Assembly (NCBI GenBank): GCA_013399875.1
Contig: VXAZ01002522.1
Span: forward strand, 207,698-271,697
Direction of reading: 5' to 3'
Length of the DNA: 64,000 nucleotides
DNA from: Gymnorhina tibicen
Taxonomy: Eukaryota > Chordata > Aves > Passeriformes > Artamidae
Part shown: one piece after another, positions 20,683 through 34,030 of the stretch
How the letters are laid out: every line of letters starts with the position of its first letter
Position numbering within the stretch: the stretch's first letter is position 1
Notes under the pieces: model-generated
Database searches by the model: none
Told to the model about the DNA's origin: nothing
Seen by the model: only the letters and a program-made list of their open reading frames with translations
Translations under genes and position numbers: made by a program

Positions 20683-21397
20683 TGTCGTGGTTTAACCCCA
20701 ACAATCAGTTAAGTAGCATGCAGGCACTTGTTCATGCCCCAGACCCGAGATAGCGAGGAGAACTGGATGAAAAAGTGAACCTTGAGTGTTGAGATAAGAA
20801 CAGTTCAAAAATTCAAACAAAAGTAAAATAAAATAAAATAAAATAAAATAAAACAAAGCAAAATAAAATAAAATGAAATGAAATGAAATGAAATGAAATG
20901 AAATGAAATGAAATGAAATGAAATGAAATGAAATAAAATAAAATACTATCACTGCTAACAATGATGGTAAAAACAATAATAATATTTGTAATGAAAAGGA
21001 CAGGGGGAGAGAGGAATAAAGCCAAAGAGAAAAAGTGATGCACGCTACAGTTGCTCACCACCCACTGACCAATACCCAACCTGTCCCCCAGCAGTGAACA
21101 GCTCCTCCTGGACAACTACCCCCAATTTATATACTGAGCATGAAGTTGTTCTATGGTGTGGAATATCCCCTTGGCCAGTTTAGGTCACCTGTCCCAGCTA
21201 TGCTCCCTCCCATATTCTTGTGTCCCTGTTTGCTGGCAGAGCACAGAAATCTGAAAAGTCCCTTACTTAGGCTAAGCACTCCTGAGCAATAACTGAAACA
21301 TCAGTGTGTTATCACTATTCTTCTACTAAATCCAAACCAGAGTACTGTACCGGCTCCTGAGAAGAAAATTAACTCTATCCCAGCTGAAACTAGGACA
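20683..21397 (+). mobile_element. ERVL-type LTR, first copy (solo)
   Basis: The element opens TGTCGTGGTTTAACCCCA and ends CTAGGACA, the TG...CA ends of a retroviral LTR. It shares GTTGAGATAAGAACAGTT-type sequence, the GTGATGCAC...TGCTCACCACCCACTGACCA block and the GTGTGGAATATCCCCTTGGCC block with the copy at 40706-41302. No gag, pol or env coding sequence is adjacent, so it is a solo LTR or LTR fragment of an old endogenous retrovirus. A clear target-site duplication is not seen: the 5-base flanks AAGGC and AAACC do not match well. A pentanucleotide array has grown inside it at 20823-20945. Assignment to ERVL rests on family memory and on the 5-bp duplication of the sister copy. Confidence 0.8.
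20823..20945. repeat. (AAATA)n/(AAATG)n pentanucleotide microsatellite
   Basis: AAATA-type units are followed by twelve uninterrupted AAATG units (20871-20930) and then AAATA again. It is embedded in the LTR at the place where the second copy has only a short A-rich stretch, so it expanded after insertion or in this copy's lineage. Confidence 0.92.
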
Positions 21398-24300
21398 AAA
21401 CCGTATGACAAACCTTTGGTTCATCTAGCGTATCAAGGTTTCGAGATGTTTGATATTGCCTTTCACCTTTATCCTTCGAGATATTTACCCTTTTCCTCAA
21501 TATGTTACCAAAATTTACATTTTTGTTGCTACTAGGCAGCTAAACAATGTCACTGTGATAAAGTTAATTAGCGTCGGGTCAGTCCAGAGATGTCTGGCAA
21601 TGTCAATATAGATGTGGATGATGTGTATGCCCTTTTAACCGAGGTTGTCTGTGCTGGACCACTAGCTGCTAGCTGCTTTTTGATATGAAGATGTAAACCT
21701 TTTCCCAATTACCTCTGTCTTGGACATCTCAAGCCTCTTTTCTGCTGCTTAGTATCTTGATGTCTCCTTGTTACAGTCCATACTAGATTATTTCAGTGTG
21801 CTGTGTCAGAAGATGAACTATAAGTCTGCTTGGAAAGTAAGACTAATGTCAGATGCAGCAGTTTGTTTCACATTCTCAAATAACAAATGTTTTGTAGTCA
21901 AAACAAAGTGCCTGTGGTAACGTCTAGTGTATCTACTGGAAGATTTATCTAGGCTATCTTTCTCTTCACGCAAAACAGACCCTATTATGTCCTGTCTATG
22001 ACGCAGTCCTCCTGAAAGGCTGATAGGATGAATTTCATCCCCTTTACCTTAAAAATATCCTAACTGCCTTGCTATTTGAGAAAGCTAAGGCCTCAATTCC
22101 GAATGAAGGACAGATTGTGTGGGTTTGATTTGCTGTACTTTTGACGGTCTCTGTGTCTGGAGTAAATGTAGGGATTGGCCTGTCAGGAGGCAGGGAGCTG
22201 CAGGTCACCAACATTTCTTGTACATCTCTCTCCAGTTAAGCTCTCCACTTCAATAGCATGGGAATTTCCCACTGCCATTACTTTTCTGCTAATTCTTATT
22301 GTAACTCCAGATGTTGGAAAAAAAAAGGTTCAGGCAGTTCAGTAACCTTCCAGCAACATGGGAAGAATATGCATTGGGACATTTTCCCTGCATTGACGCA
22401 ATTAATATAATACACTTTAACAGATCTTTAGTATTGGGAGAGATGGCAGTAATATCTAATACTTTTCACCTTATTTGCTCCGGGTCTTGTGCTTTGGGCT
22501 TAGGAAAAAGGCAGTACAAGACACAGTGGTCTGTTCTGGCCTAGCCGCCTTTGTAAGTCTTTTTTTGTGTGGGTGCTCAGGCCACCAGTGTTTTGTGAGA
22601 CAGTTTCTGTGGAGAAGCTGGTTGTCTGTCTCCAACTTGTAAGATTTTAGAAAGTAGTTAGTTGTGTAAATAGATTCACTTTCTAAACTCATACTTGGTT
22701 CCTTCTCAGTAGAGTCAACCAGTGCTTTTTTTGCATAGAGATGCCTTGGTCTGGTTTGTTTTGAGTTTGACTAGGATGTTAATTTTACTTGACGACTGCT
22801 TTGCTTTATGTTTGCATCATTCTGAGGTCCTTGGCTGACCCAGAGACCCATCAAGGGTATATTTAATAAAATAGCATTTCATTACAGTGAAGTGAGTTCA
22901 CTATGTAACACTTTTCAATGCTGCACATAAAATGAAGACTAAACCAAGGATAGTAATACCTTGGATGTGGCCTCAAGTGAATTTCCTTCTGGACTTCACT
23001 GCTGAGTGTGGTGTTTTCTGATTTTCCCATTAACAATAACATTTTTTGGAATGCATCCTCTTTCTCGTTTAGCAGTGATATTGAGCTAACGTACAACACA
23101 GAGTGAAGTTTATGTTACCAAAACTCATTCCCTGAGATGAGTGTCAGTAGGTTAATATCATTGTAGGGATTTTGTGGAGAACTCTAGTGTAGATTGTTTT
23201 ACCACAAGCTTTTCTCAAAACTCTCCTTCATGCTGCCTAAAGTATCTGTGTTCACACAAAATAAATCCCCTTACCTGCAAGTAAAATCCTTTCTTCATAA
23301 AATGTGGCCTGTTCTCAAACTGTCTTTCCTGTGTCCTGATTTCTGACTCTCTGTGACTCCCCTATAATAAAGCTGCTGCTTTATAAGGCTCATGGTATAC
23401 CTCAAAAGGATAGTGCTGTGTTTATGACTGAGCATGGTTTGCACTGGTAAAAGTTCTGATTCTTCGTCATGGGCAACTGAAAATAAAACACTGGAAAATG
23501 TAATAAACAGATGTTCTGCTTGCCACAGCAGTTCCCAAGTGCTGCAGTATTTATATCCCAGAACTGTCCCTTTCCTCATATGATCAAGGCTCTTGTTTTA
23601 TTAGAGATGTGCCAAGCCATAAAGCCCATTTCAGCCTCTTTAGCTGTGTCTGTTACCTTTACATGTGAGAAGCAGGAAATGACTACAGAGCACACTATCC
23701 TGCAAAGGATTATGATTGGACTTGCCTGCTTGTGTTTTGGCATTGGTCGGAGGCTGCTGTAAAATTTTAGGATTGCAGTGTGCAAGGTTCAATGCACAAA
23801 GCAAGTTATTAAGTTTGTACTCCTGGTATTAAAGAGCTGAAGGATCATTTGCCCAACTGCAAGAATGGCTTTTCCTGAGAGCAAGTTGTGAGAGGTGATA
23901 GCTGTACTCCTGATTTTGATCATTCTTGTCTGATGTACTAGGAGGTGGCAAAGTGATCTGCAGTGCTCAAGTGTCTTGCCACATGCTGATCTGGCTTCTC
24001 TGTAACAATAACAAATTGCTCATTTATACCAGCACATCTGGCTTGTCCTGGGCATGTTATTTATTGCTCAGATGCTGACATGGTCTGACAGCTGAATGGT
24101 AGACAAACTATGATGACATACTGTATACTGCAGGATGTGACGCAGACCTGAAAAATATCTCTTTAGATGCTGTTGTTTCTTGATTATCTTGAATTGCCTC
24201 TTAACTTTGTACTTGTTGGTAGCAGCACTGCCAACACTCCTTTTATTCACTAAAAAAAATAAAATCACAGAAGTCCTTAGAGTATGGCCGCACCAAAACC

Positions 24301-27300
24301 TGGTTAAAATAATATATTGAAATACTAATATATTGAATATGTTTTTGCATCCACCAAGATACAGAGTGGCCACCTTTAGCTTTCAAATTAAAGTAACTTT
24401 TCTTTATGACTGCCAGTATGGCAAGATCACCAAGATCATGCCAGTTTCACATGGTAATTGTAAATGTGCTGACCTCATTAGGTCACATATTTTAATCTAT
24501 AGACAACTGAACGTAGGAGAAAGTGACTTTGTCTATAGATTAGAATGTGTGGCCAGGAAGACACAAACAAATCCAGTTCATGGGTATGAATATTTAACGT
24601 AAATTGTCTCTGTCAGATTACAAAGACATAACTGACTATAAAATCATGGTCTGTAGACTGAAAATAATTCAATGACAATCTGGAAGTGGTTTTGATGCTT
24701 CTTTTCTGATTGTGATCATCCATTTGGGTTCCCACTTCTGGGGTTTGCAACACATATGCTTTAACACACAAAACCAGCTCAGCTCATCACAACTACAGTT
24801 AGTACTGTTTGCAGGCTTGGCTGCACAAGTCATTGATTTCTAGCTACTGTCAGCTGTGCTGAAAAACCAGAGAGAAGTATCAGGCCAGCCTGAGGCCCAT
24901 GATTCTACCAGAGCCCACTCTGCTAATTATTAATTGCTGTCCAGTGTAACTGGGATGATGAAGGGTAATCCCATACATACATTCAGAACACAAAGTTATT
25001 TTAGGACATTTGCCAAAATCAGCACTGTAGAATGGCTGCAAAATTGGTGGCTATTGACTGATTTGCTAGAAGGTGAAGATGTTTGTTTTCCGGTTTTTTT
25101 GAGGTTTTTTGTTCTTTATGTTTCTGTACTTGCAGATTTCTGTGATGGGATTTTTAATATTGAATGCTAGCCTGTCAGTCCAGGTTTGAGTTGAGGGAGA
25201 TTGGGATGGGGAATACAGGTATGTACAAGGAAGACAGCTGTTACTGAGACTCCAGAGAAAGAGAAAGAAATGAGGTAATGAGAAAGATAGACTGAGCAAA
25301 AAGAGGAAATAGAGCGGATGTTGTCTTCTGGAGGTACCATTGCTTCTTTGGAAGAATTATGTGGGATAAGAGACCTTCTCCCACACTATTGAAGGGCAGG
25401 AAACTTCACAGAATTTTTGCAGGGAGACACATCATCGGGGAGCAGACCTGAGTGTTTTATGTTATTTGGTGCATAGAAGGATCATTTTGTTGGATTTGTC
25501 TATGGAAAAATTGTATTCAGCATCTCTTGCTACCATTTCTCCTTGGCTCTTTGAGAAGGTCTGAGGCTATTCTGGAATTTTGTCCCCTCCATGCTGATTT
25601 GCACCTCCAGATTGCAGAGAGAGAAGTTTTCTTGCTGGCTGGTATGCTGGTATGGTAGCATTTCCTGGGGAGAGAGGTCTGTCAGGGCCAGGGGAAGGCC
25701 ACAGCCCTGTCTATTCCTCTGCCTTCTCTTCTGCAGAGGAATTGCACTGAGAGATGTGTCTTAAACACCTCTCACCAAACTCCCAGCTCCTATCTTCTCT
25801 ACCAGATAGGCCATGGAGAGAAAACATCTGCTTCTCCAGGCTGGTGCCTCTCCATCTCTCACTCCCTTGAGAGATGCTTCGGAGAAAGTTTTGATGTGGG
25901 ATTCCCAGGGTGACCCTGGGCTGGGCTGGAGCATTGTCCAGCAGAACCTGAGTCTTGGGCGGGTGTTCCCCACAGCTCCTATCAGGAATGAATTAGAAAG
26001 TTTCATTCTTGTAAGTGATACTTTTTTAAGTAAACATCCCTGGGTTCCTGTGATGTGTAACTAATGGAGTGCTAAACTCTCAGGGCTGGTTTAAGACTCA
26101 GAAAATACATGTGTTGCCAATCCATCATGTTCCTAGTACTAATTAACATAGCAGGGACACAATAAAGCCCCAGAACCTGCACACATTACCCAGCTCACGT
26201 TACCACTCTGTAACAGTCTCTCTATTGACCTAACAAAAGTACACATTGGAAAACTGAGACACGGTCTTTTCTGACTCAGCTAGACCTATTCAGCCAAAGA
26301 AGAGAGCTGAGGACTCTCATTTATTATTGTCCGTTATTATTCTGGTATATCATGGAACAGAGTTCTCGAATAGTGTACAATGACTTTTCTACCTTTGCTA
26401 GCATCTGTGTGTGTTACCTGCTGCTAGGCAGGCAGCCCTAACACAGGAAGAGCAGCCGCTGACTTGTGATGTCCGTGTTTTGGGGGACACATTCTGCTCC
26501 TGCACAAATGAAAAGAAGACCTTATTTGTTGATTTGCATCCATGTTATTTGCAGTTAAGTTGCAATGAAAATCTTATTGTTCTTAAACTTTTACTAATAT
26601 GATTGTCCCAGGCTTAAGGTAGTTCCTCAGCAGAAAAGGCAGGAAAAAAATGGTAAACAGTTGATTAAAATTCATTCTTGACTAGATGAACACTTATTTT
26701 TAGGTCCCAGGAATTTTTTTCTTGTACTGAAAGACAGTGACATCCCTGCAATTCCCTGCGATATGCTCCTTTTAATGTATGGTAATTCCACTGATTTTAA
26801 GAGATGCATGATGTATAGCCAAAGATAATCTGGAAGGAACCTGGGCAGCAAGAGATTATCACACTTATGTTGCAGTTCTCCCTAAGTGGATGCAGTCTGG
26901 CTTTGTGGAAGTCGTGGGCAAGCTGCTGTTTACTTCCACAATTTCATAGTTAGGTTTTTATGGTGCCTCTGTCTGAACTCAGTAGAGTTCACGCACCAGC
27001 ACTTGAGGCTAAGGTGTACCTCCTGCTGTTGCACATCGTTTGGTGGGCTGATTATAGATAGCATTAGTTTAATCATTATGGCACAAAAATCTGGTATGGT
27101 GTTGGAGTGATGCCAAGTTTTGCAAGTAAATACACCACTACAAATGACTTGGGCCTTGGGCATGTTCTCATGCATTCTTACTTCTTGGTAAAAATTTTAG
27201 ATAATTAATTTTTTTTCCTGAACTAGTAATTTGTGTGTGTCTTGCTATCATAAATGTATTCAAAAGAATTTTCTCATTACTCTTTAGAAGAGGGAGCTAG

Positions 27301-29879
27301 TATTTTATAGCTATATATCCCCCAGTTGTGTATCATCCAGGTCTCTAGTACGTGGTTAAACCAGATGGATTCAACTGGATGGACATTCTGGCTGACATGC
27401 TAGTGTTTCTGTGCTGCAGTCCAGTACAGGATGGAAAATGTCCCCTACAAACCAGGAAAGTGTCCGTGAAGAAAATACCCCTTGGGTGAGAGTCACAGAG
27501 GAGATGGAGATGTGCAGAACAAAGACAGCGAGGCATTTCAGCTCCAGCTCTGCGGCACAGCAGCTCCTCTCACCTCCCTTATGAGATGTATAGTCAAAGA
27601 AGAACTGGCAACAAACTCTTGAAGCCCAGTGTTTTGTGAATCATACTGCCAGTGAACAGGTCATGGAGTGCAGGCAGACTCTCTGAACAGCATGTTGTCT
27701 TCTCTTTTAAGGCAAAATTAATTAAATATGGACCTTACCCAATTTCCCTGGCAGCTGGCACAGGAGGTTTTCTATTGACTTCAGCAGAGCTGCTTAAAGA
27801 CCTTTACTCCTAGAATTGGTTAATTTTATGCACTGAGTGGTTTGACACTTTGCATAGTTGATATGATCTTGGATGTCCAGAGACCGTGAATTACCTAAGT
27901 GTCACAGATATTAAATCATGAAGTAGATGACAGTGTCCTCTCTATGTCATATGATCTTAGTGCACTTTGTGGGATAGTCTCTTTTATTATTGCCAGTAAT
28001 CATAAGTGCTGAAAAAATACCATAAGTAAAATAGCATTTTAGAGTACAATGCATCCAATGTTCTTAATATATATATACACATCTGCAATATGTTAAACTC
28101 AGATTTAAGCCCATTTAATCTCAGAGATTTCAATGGGGTGTCTGTATGGAATGAAGGGAAAAGTTTGATCCCAGAATACTCAATGGCCACACCTTTCAAG
28201 ATGAGTTTATGCCTTAGATTTCACCTATATTTGTGTTCATAATAATAAACACAGCATTTATTAAATATATATTCATAATAAATTCCATGCTATCAATGGT
28301 CTGTCTACTGTAGGAATAATTTCATGTACTTGCCTTCTCTTTAGTGATTTTAGAAAACAGTGCATCCAGATAAATCTGACATGTGGGCATGTTTGGAGCC
28401 ACAATGCTAAATGCCTGGTAAGGTTTCTCTTTGCCTAGAGACATGATCAGGATCTTTTCCAATAATCAAATTAAAGCCTATCAATGAGCAGGTGCTCTTG
28501 TGAGAAGAAATGGGTTTGAACACAGCTCCTGTGTTCCTCTTCATGGGTATAAGTCAGAACAAGAATGGAGACTTCGGTTCAGCTCCCTTCTTCCATGGGA
28601 CAAATTCCCAAGATCAGGAAGATATTCCTCTGCCTGGTAAGAATTTGTGCAAAACCACTTCTTAGCATTGCAACCAAGAGTGCACCAAAAGCAGGGCAAG
28701 AGAAACAGGAAATGAGATTGTCCTAAATGCCCTTTAGCAGGTAGGTGCTGTGTCCAGCTAGGGCACCACCTTCTCCTCCTGTGGTGGCAATACCACCCCT
28801 TCAGACGCTGACCTTGGTGTCAGCCCTCCATTTGTGTTGGCTCTGGGAAGAGCCAGAGGTCCCAATGATGGCAGCCGAGACAGAGGTTGGAAGGAGTCTT
28901 ATTCACCCCCTCTCCAAAATACATACTTGGAATGTTGTAGAGACCAGTTGTGGCATACTGAAAATTTTTGCCAGTCTGCTTGGAGTACTTAAAACACCTC
29001 AAATGAAAGGGTTCTATTTACAGACTCCCAAACAGAAGATGTGCAGAAGTACTAGCCAAAAAAGAAGAAAATTAAAAAATAATTTTAAAAGGGCTCTGAT
29101 TTTATTTGCGTAGTAGCAGAATTCTCTTCTACCTCAAACATCTCCTAAAATCTTGTGGAAGGAGACTCTGCACCCATAAATGCTTTCTTTTAAATATGAG
29201 AGGAGTTTGAGACACATCAGCATCATTTTTGCTGTATTGGGAGTACATCTCTTGCTGTTTTCTCAACTGATGTCCAAGAATCAAGAGAGTGAGAGTTCTC
29301 AGTACCTCCACATATTATGTGCTGTGTAGACAGATCTCCTTGACCGTGGAGTTACAGCACAAGCTTGTCTGATTTTCAGGGTTTGTTCTCACAAGGATAG
29401 ATGGTAAAACCCTTCTGAGAGCTTTGGTGGAAATGTCACAGGTGGTGATGCAGCCCACTGTGTTTTCTGCCAATTTTCAGGGAGCCCAATTGTCTTGCAT
29501 TCCCTCTGACATGCTGTGAGTGCTGAGGTTCATGCCTTCTCCTCTACCACCTCAGACATCTGTATACTCCACAGTGGATCCACAGTGACCCAGAGTCTGA
29601 TACTTGTATTAGTATGGTACAATATCCCAATTTAAAAACGGTTCCACAAGCTTCCTTGCTAATTGGAGAGTAACAAGTGTGGCCTAGACACCCGCATGTA
29701 TCATTTGGCCTGAGGCTGGCTGGCTGGCTGGCTTGTTTTAACTGATATATTGCCAGATTTTGATGCTGTTTTTCATGCTGACTGCTACCTCAGGTCGTCC
29801 TATTAATTTCAGTAAGGCTGCTCAGAGACTGCAATGCTAAAATCTGGCTAGTTGCAGTTATATGATTGAATTTTTACTG
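21398..29879. other. Intergenic, nothing recognised
   Basis: This is AT-leaning non-coding DNA between the first LTR and the DMRT2 upstream region. Frames are short and composition-driven, and no protein family, RNA gene or recognisable transposon was found. A short (TA)n run occurs near 28067-28077. Conserved enhancers may be present but cannot be told from a single sequence. Confidence 0.5.
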
Positions 29880-30560
29880 CTAAGCACAGCATAGCCAACC
29901 CAACTTATTTGATTTAGCAGGTGTCTTATTGGCATTTAAAATATTTTGCATATTATTATAATGCATCCTGAGGGAAGAAAAACAAAACAAAAGACCACAA
30001 ACCAGTTTATTAGTAAGACTTCTTGCTGTTCTGCTAAAAGATGGCAATTAAAAAGACAATTTATGTTGCAGAGACTTGACCTTTATTTTCCAGGACTGTA
30101 AAATAAAACCCCAACCCCCACACTTGCTGCATCTGGTTGACATTTGAATAAAACTGCCAGAGTGCAAACAAATTTTGAGAAAACATCTCCAGCAAACTCT
30201 GCATTGACTTTAAAAATATTCTTGGCTAAGTAACTTCTTAAGGCCATATGTTGAAAAAAAATAAACCCCGAAACTTCACTAGAATTTATTGCAACAAGAG
30301 ATTTGCCAAACTGCTTAAAACATTTGGGAAGATTATAGTGAAGTACATTAGTTGCTGACTTGACAATTTGCTGTGCTCACTGCTTGCATAGTGGATTCTT
30401 GATATTCATGCTGAGAGCTGATCCAACTTTCTAGTACATTTTAGCAAGAGACCTGCCAAATGTCTACTGGCCTACTAAATGCTGGCAAACCAAAGGTCAG
30501 CCTTGTTTATGAGCCACAGCAAAGCTGCTACAAATGGCACACAAACCCTCCTCATGCCCT
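29880..30560. promoter_or_regulatory. Candidate conserved non-coding element (guess)
   Basis: The block is AT-rich but not simple. It lacks transposon-like sequence and is crowded with short homeodomain-like (CAATTAAAA, TTTATTAG), SOX-like (AACAAG) and E-box-like words. Similar blocks near developmental genes are often conserved enhancers. I cannot test conservation, so this is only a pointer about 5 kb upstream of DMRT2. Confidence 0.2.
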
Positions 30561-31500
30561 TTTTTTTTGCTTTTTTAATTCAAAATTTTAGCACAGGATT
30601 GGATGGGGATGAGTTTGGACTGGTTTTGACTTAAAGTCTGTCTAGGTCTGCCCTCATATCCCCTGGCCACGAATCTGGAGGCTGCAGAAGAGGCAGTTCT
30701 GTTTCACTGAGATGTGTTTCTTCTTGCTTCATCGAATGACCACCAGGACAATATGGTCCTTTTTGCAGAGGCATGGGCCAACTTGTGCCCCCTCAGTGCA
30801 TCCTCCGTGAGTGGGCAGAGCCTCCAATTGCAGAGGGCACAACTGCCCTTCCTTTACAGTTCATTCCTCTTCCTTCCTGGGAGCTCATCCCTTCAGCTGC
30901 CAGGGTGACAAGGATTGTAACTGAGAAACTCTGTTGCACCCTGTCTATGTCCATGTGAATCCTTTCACTGATGACTCTGGACTGCCTGTCAGACTTGCAC
31001 TAACTGTGTCAGAAGTGGCTGTTCTGCTCTGTTCACCCAAACTGCTTTTGATATCATTCCAGTCTAGTAGGACAGAAGATTATTCTGGTACGATAAGCAA
31101 GTCTTCCTATAAAGAGTCTAACCCTTGCCCTCCTTGCCAAGGCAAACATTCTTACAAAGGCAGTGGTATCAGTGTCACATTCAATAAAATTTTCTTCCAT
31201 TATCATGCTATAGTGAATATGTTACCTCAATGTTTTTTACCTCCTTATAATATGTATTTATTATATTTATTTCACTGACATATAGGAAAAACATAAAATT
31301 CCTCCTCTGACTCTGTACCTACAAAAATGTTAGGCAGCAATATATTTAAAACATAAAAAATTAAATGCTTGTTTAAAACGTTCTAAGGTATATCAGTTTA
31401 GAAAGGTCTATATCATGACTAAAAATTTTATCCAGGTTTATTTTATTATATCCAGATTTAAGCTAGGGTTTGCTTAAATGCTATTTACAAGAGACAGAGG
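30561..31500. other. Intergenic, nothing recognised
   Basis: AT-rich non-coding sequence with short frames only, lying between the candidate enhancer block and the DMRT2 upstream CpG island. No repeat family or gene is supported. Confidence 0.5.
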
Positions 31501-31507
31501 TTGTCTA

Positions 31508-31524
31508 ATATATATATATATATA
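31508..31524. repeat. (TA)n microsatellite
   Basis: A short TA dinucleotide run just before the CpG island upstream of DMRT2. Confidence 0.85.
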
Positions 31525-31649
31525 ACCCGCATTTAATGAAAAAAAACTGCAGAAGAAATCAAGGTTTGTACAGATTGTATAACACGGGAAAAGGCGATGA
31601 CTTGGTGGGATTTTTTTAGTATGTTTTTTTTTTAATCCTTTTCCCTATC

Positions 31650-33440
31650 CCCCTCCTCTACTTCTCGCAGCTGAGATCACCCGCGAATGGCAAACGTCTT
31701 CTCTGTAGCAAATACACGGTAACTCGCGGAGGAGAACCCCTTCCGTCCGGGCCCGATCCTGAGCTGGATCTGGGAGCAGGCACGGCGGGAGCCCCCGCCC
31801 GGGCACCGGGACCCGGGGAGAGCAAGGAAGGGGTCGGCGGGCGGGGCGCAGGCAGAGGCAATTTGTTTCAGATTAAACGGTAACATCTCTGACCTAACAA
31901 GCGGCTGGGATCGCCCGCGTTTGTCATTGCAATCTGCCCTCGACGGCGCGGAGAGAGGGCAGGATCAAAGCATTCCTCCGGGGAAACTGCGCCCGGAGTT
32001 GCCGTTTGGTTAGCCTGCCCTAACCTCGCTAATAAATTTCCCCGGAGGAAGGGAGGGCTGGGGAGGCCAGGCGCGGGGGACCGCAGCACTTGCACCTGCA
32101 CCTGCCCGCAGAGACATGATGCAAAGCAGGGCCTAGCGCTGGGCGCTCCGTGGCCGCTAGCCTTCGGGCGAGGCGAGTGTGCAGCCTTTACAGGGCCCCG
32201 GGGCTGCTCCTCCGCCCCTCGGGAAAGGGTGCTGCTGCAAGAGGCGCAGCGCCACCGCCGCCTTCGAGGCCTGAGGAGCCATCCCCGGCCCCCATCGGGG
32301 TCTGGCACACTCCCACCCCGCCTTGGGCAGCCCGGCTCCCGGGGGCACCCCCGTGGCAACGCACGGGGAGCGGAAGGCAAGGGCGAGGATGCGCGGCCGA
32401 GGCTCTGGAGGAGCCCCGGAGCACCTGAGCAGCCCCGGCCGCGGGCCTCGGCCCCGGGCCCCGCAGGCATCAGTGCTGGCGCGACGGCGGGGCGTTGTGC
32501 TGGGAGCGCTGTGCGGGGCAGGTGGATGCACAGCTGCACATGGCGGGCTTCAAAGCCTCCCCTCGCGTGGAAATCAGCGCCTTTCCCAGCACGGCACGGC
32601 GCCGCATCTGCCCATGTCAGCTCACAGCGGGCACGGCTGACACCACCGACCAAAGCGGAGGACTGAGTGGGAGAAGCAGTGCCGGAGATCGCTTTCCGAC
32701 TCCTCCCGCGGGTGCGTCCCGCCGGAGGACGGCAGAGGCACCTCTTCTTCCAGGCAGGAGAGAGAGGACTGGCTGCAGGGCAGCTCAAACGCGCTGCGGA
32801 GCCGAGCGCAAACAACAGGAGCAGAAGAAAGTTATACAAACACGCTTTAAAATCGTGGCTGGGTTTCACAGCTCCCTGTGGATAAAGTAAACAGGAGGCG
32901 AACTGTTTTGTAATTTACTCCAGCGGACCGCAGAATCGTACTTTGTAATTTGGTGTCGGTTTACAGACAAAGGCGACTTCTGTTTCCTAACCTAGCAGGT
33001 CCTTTGTCATGCTTGTGCCTTTTAAGAGGGACCCCAAGGGGGAAAGTGGAATTCCTTGGGTATTTGCCTTTTAGTCATGCTTGTAAGTCAAACAGTAGCC
33101 GGGCTCTCTTTTGAGATGAATAATACCTGCCGTCGGGGGATGCGCTTCCTTTTCTCCGCTCTCCCGGCGGTGCGGCTCTAGGGCGACAAATCTCTCCGGG
33201 AACAAACCCTCCCTCCTTCCTCGCGGGTGCCGGCAGCCCGTGGGGCGACGGGAAGGGCTGGTGGCCTGCTGGTGCCAGCTCCGGGCGCCGGGCCCCCGCC
33301 TCCTCACGGACCTGCCCGCCTGAGCTGCCCGCCTGCGCCACTCGCCCGATGGCCTCTGTCCCGAAGGGCTGCAAGAACAGGGTTTTTCCGTGCCGAACCG
33401 GTGGCCGGCAGCTGGTCCGTGTGCTTACCGTGAGTGTATG
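31650..33440. promoter_or_regulatory. DMRT2: Large CpG island upstream of DMRT2
   Basis: Nearly 1.8 kb is GC-rich and full of CpG, with a partial AT-rich dip near 32890-33070. It ends about 1.8 kb before the DMRT2 coding start and is separated from the promoter-proximal island by an AT-richer stretch. Long frames on both strands, including a 333-codon antisense one, are explained by the scarcity of stop codons in such sequence. It may be an alternative promoter or a broad Polycomb-type island of a developmental gene. A possible exon (31671-31718) lies at its left edge. Confidence 0.6.
31671..31718 (+). ncRNA. Possible non-coding exon upstream of DMRT2 (weak)
   Basis: A strong acceptor-like sequence (a long pyrimidine tract ending CTTCTCGCAG at 31661-31670) and a donor-like ACG|GTAACT at 31719 bracket 48 bases. 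If real, it could be an alternative 5' exon of DMRT2 or part of an unannotated transcript. There is no coding potential. Splice-like pairs also arise by chance. Confidence 0.15.
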
Positions 33441-34030
33441 CCCGTGTTTAATTATATACATGAATATTGTCAGTATTTATTATACACACGCCCTTCTCAG
33501 GGAAAGAGCAAAATATTTTCCCTTTTTTAGGAAACTAGTTTCGGCCATATGTTCTGCATATCGTTAGACTTCGATCAGAACACACTGGTGGGAAACTAAT
33601 GCTCTCCCGCATGCCTTTATTATTTTTTTTTTCCTGGGCAAAATTCGTTTAAATTCACCAGTTTTTCCCCTGCCCGCTGCTGAACGCGGCCGAGGTGTAT
33701 TCTGTCCATTTCTGCCTCTTGGGAATTCCTATATTCAGTGGCAGAAGTACGGAGCTCTAGCCTCTCGGTGACACGACTACATTGTGGGTCACAATTTCGA
33801 TCGCTCTCTGATTTGGGAGACAACGGACATTACCCAGCTCCCATAAAGCAGCCTCCGTCAGGGAGGGGCGGGAATAAAGTTAGTACATCAGTGGTCGGTG
33901 GAAAACGTTCCCGCTGAAGGGAGGGAATGCTACAAAATAAACGAGTATTTTTCCTCGCCTTAATTCTCGAAAGGAAAGGATTCTGCCGCATTTTCAGATT
34001 CGGAAAAAAAGGCCATTGCCAAGCGTACCT
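33441..34030. other. AT-richer spacer between the two DMRT2-side CpG islands
   Basis: Non-coding sequence without a recognised repeat or gene. It contains a CCCATAAA-type word near 33839-33846 and other short homeodomain-like words, compatible with regulatory use but not proof of it. Confidence 0.4.

Noticed and set aside
31868..32869. 333-codon open frame on the minus strand upstream of DMRT2
   Set aside because: It is GC-rich CpG-island sequence with few chance stops. The residues are compositional (Arg, Ala, Pro, Gly, Ser), overlapping frames are equally open, and nothing resembles a family.
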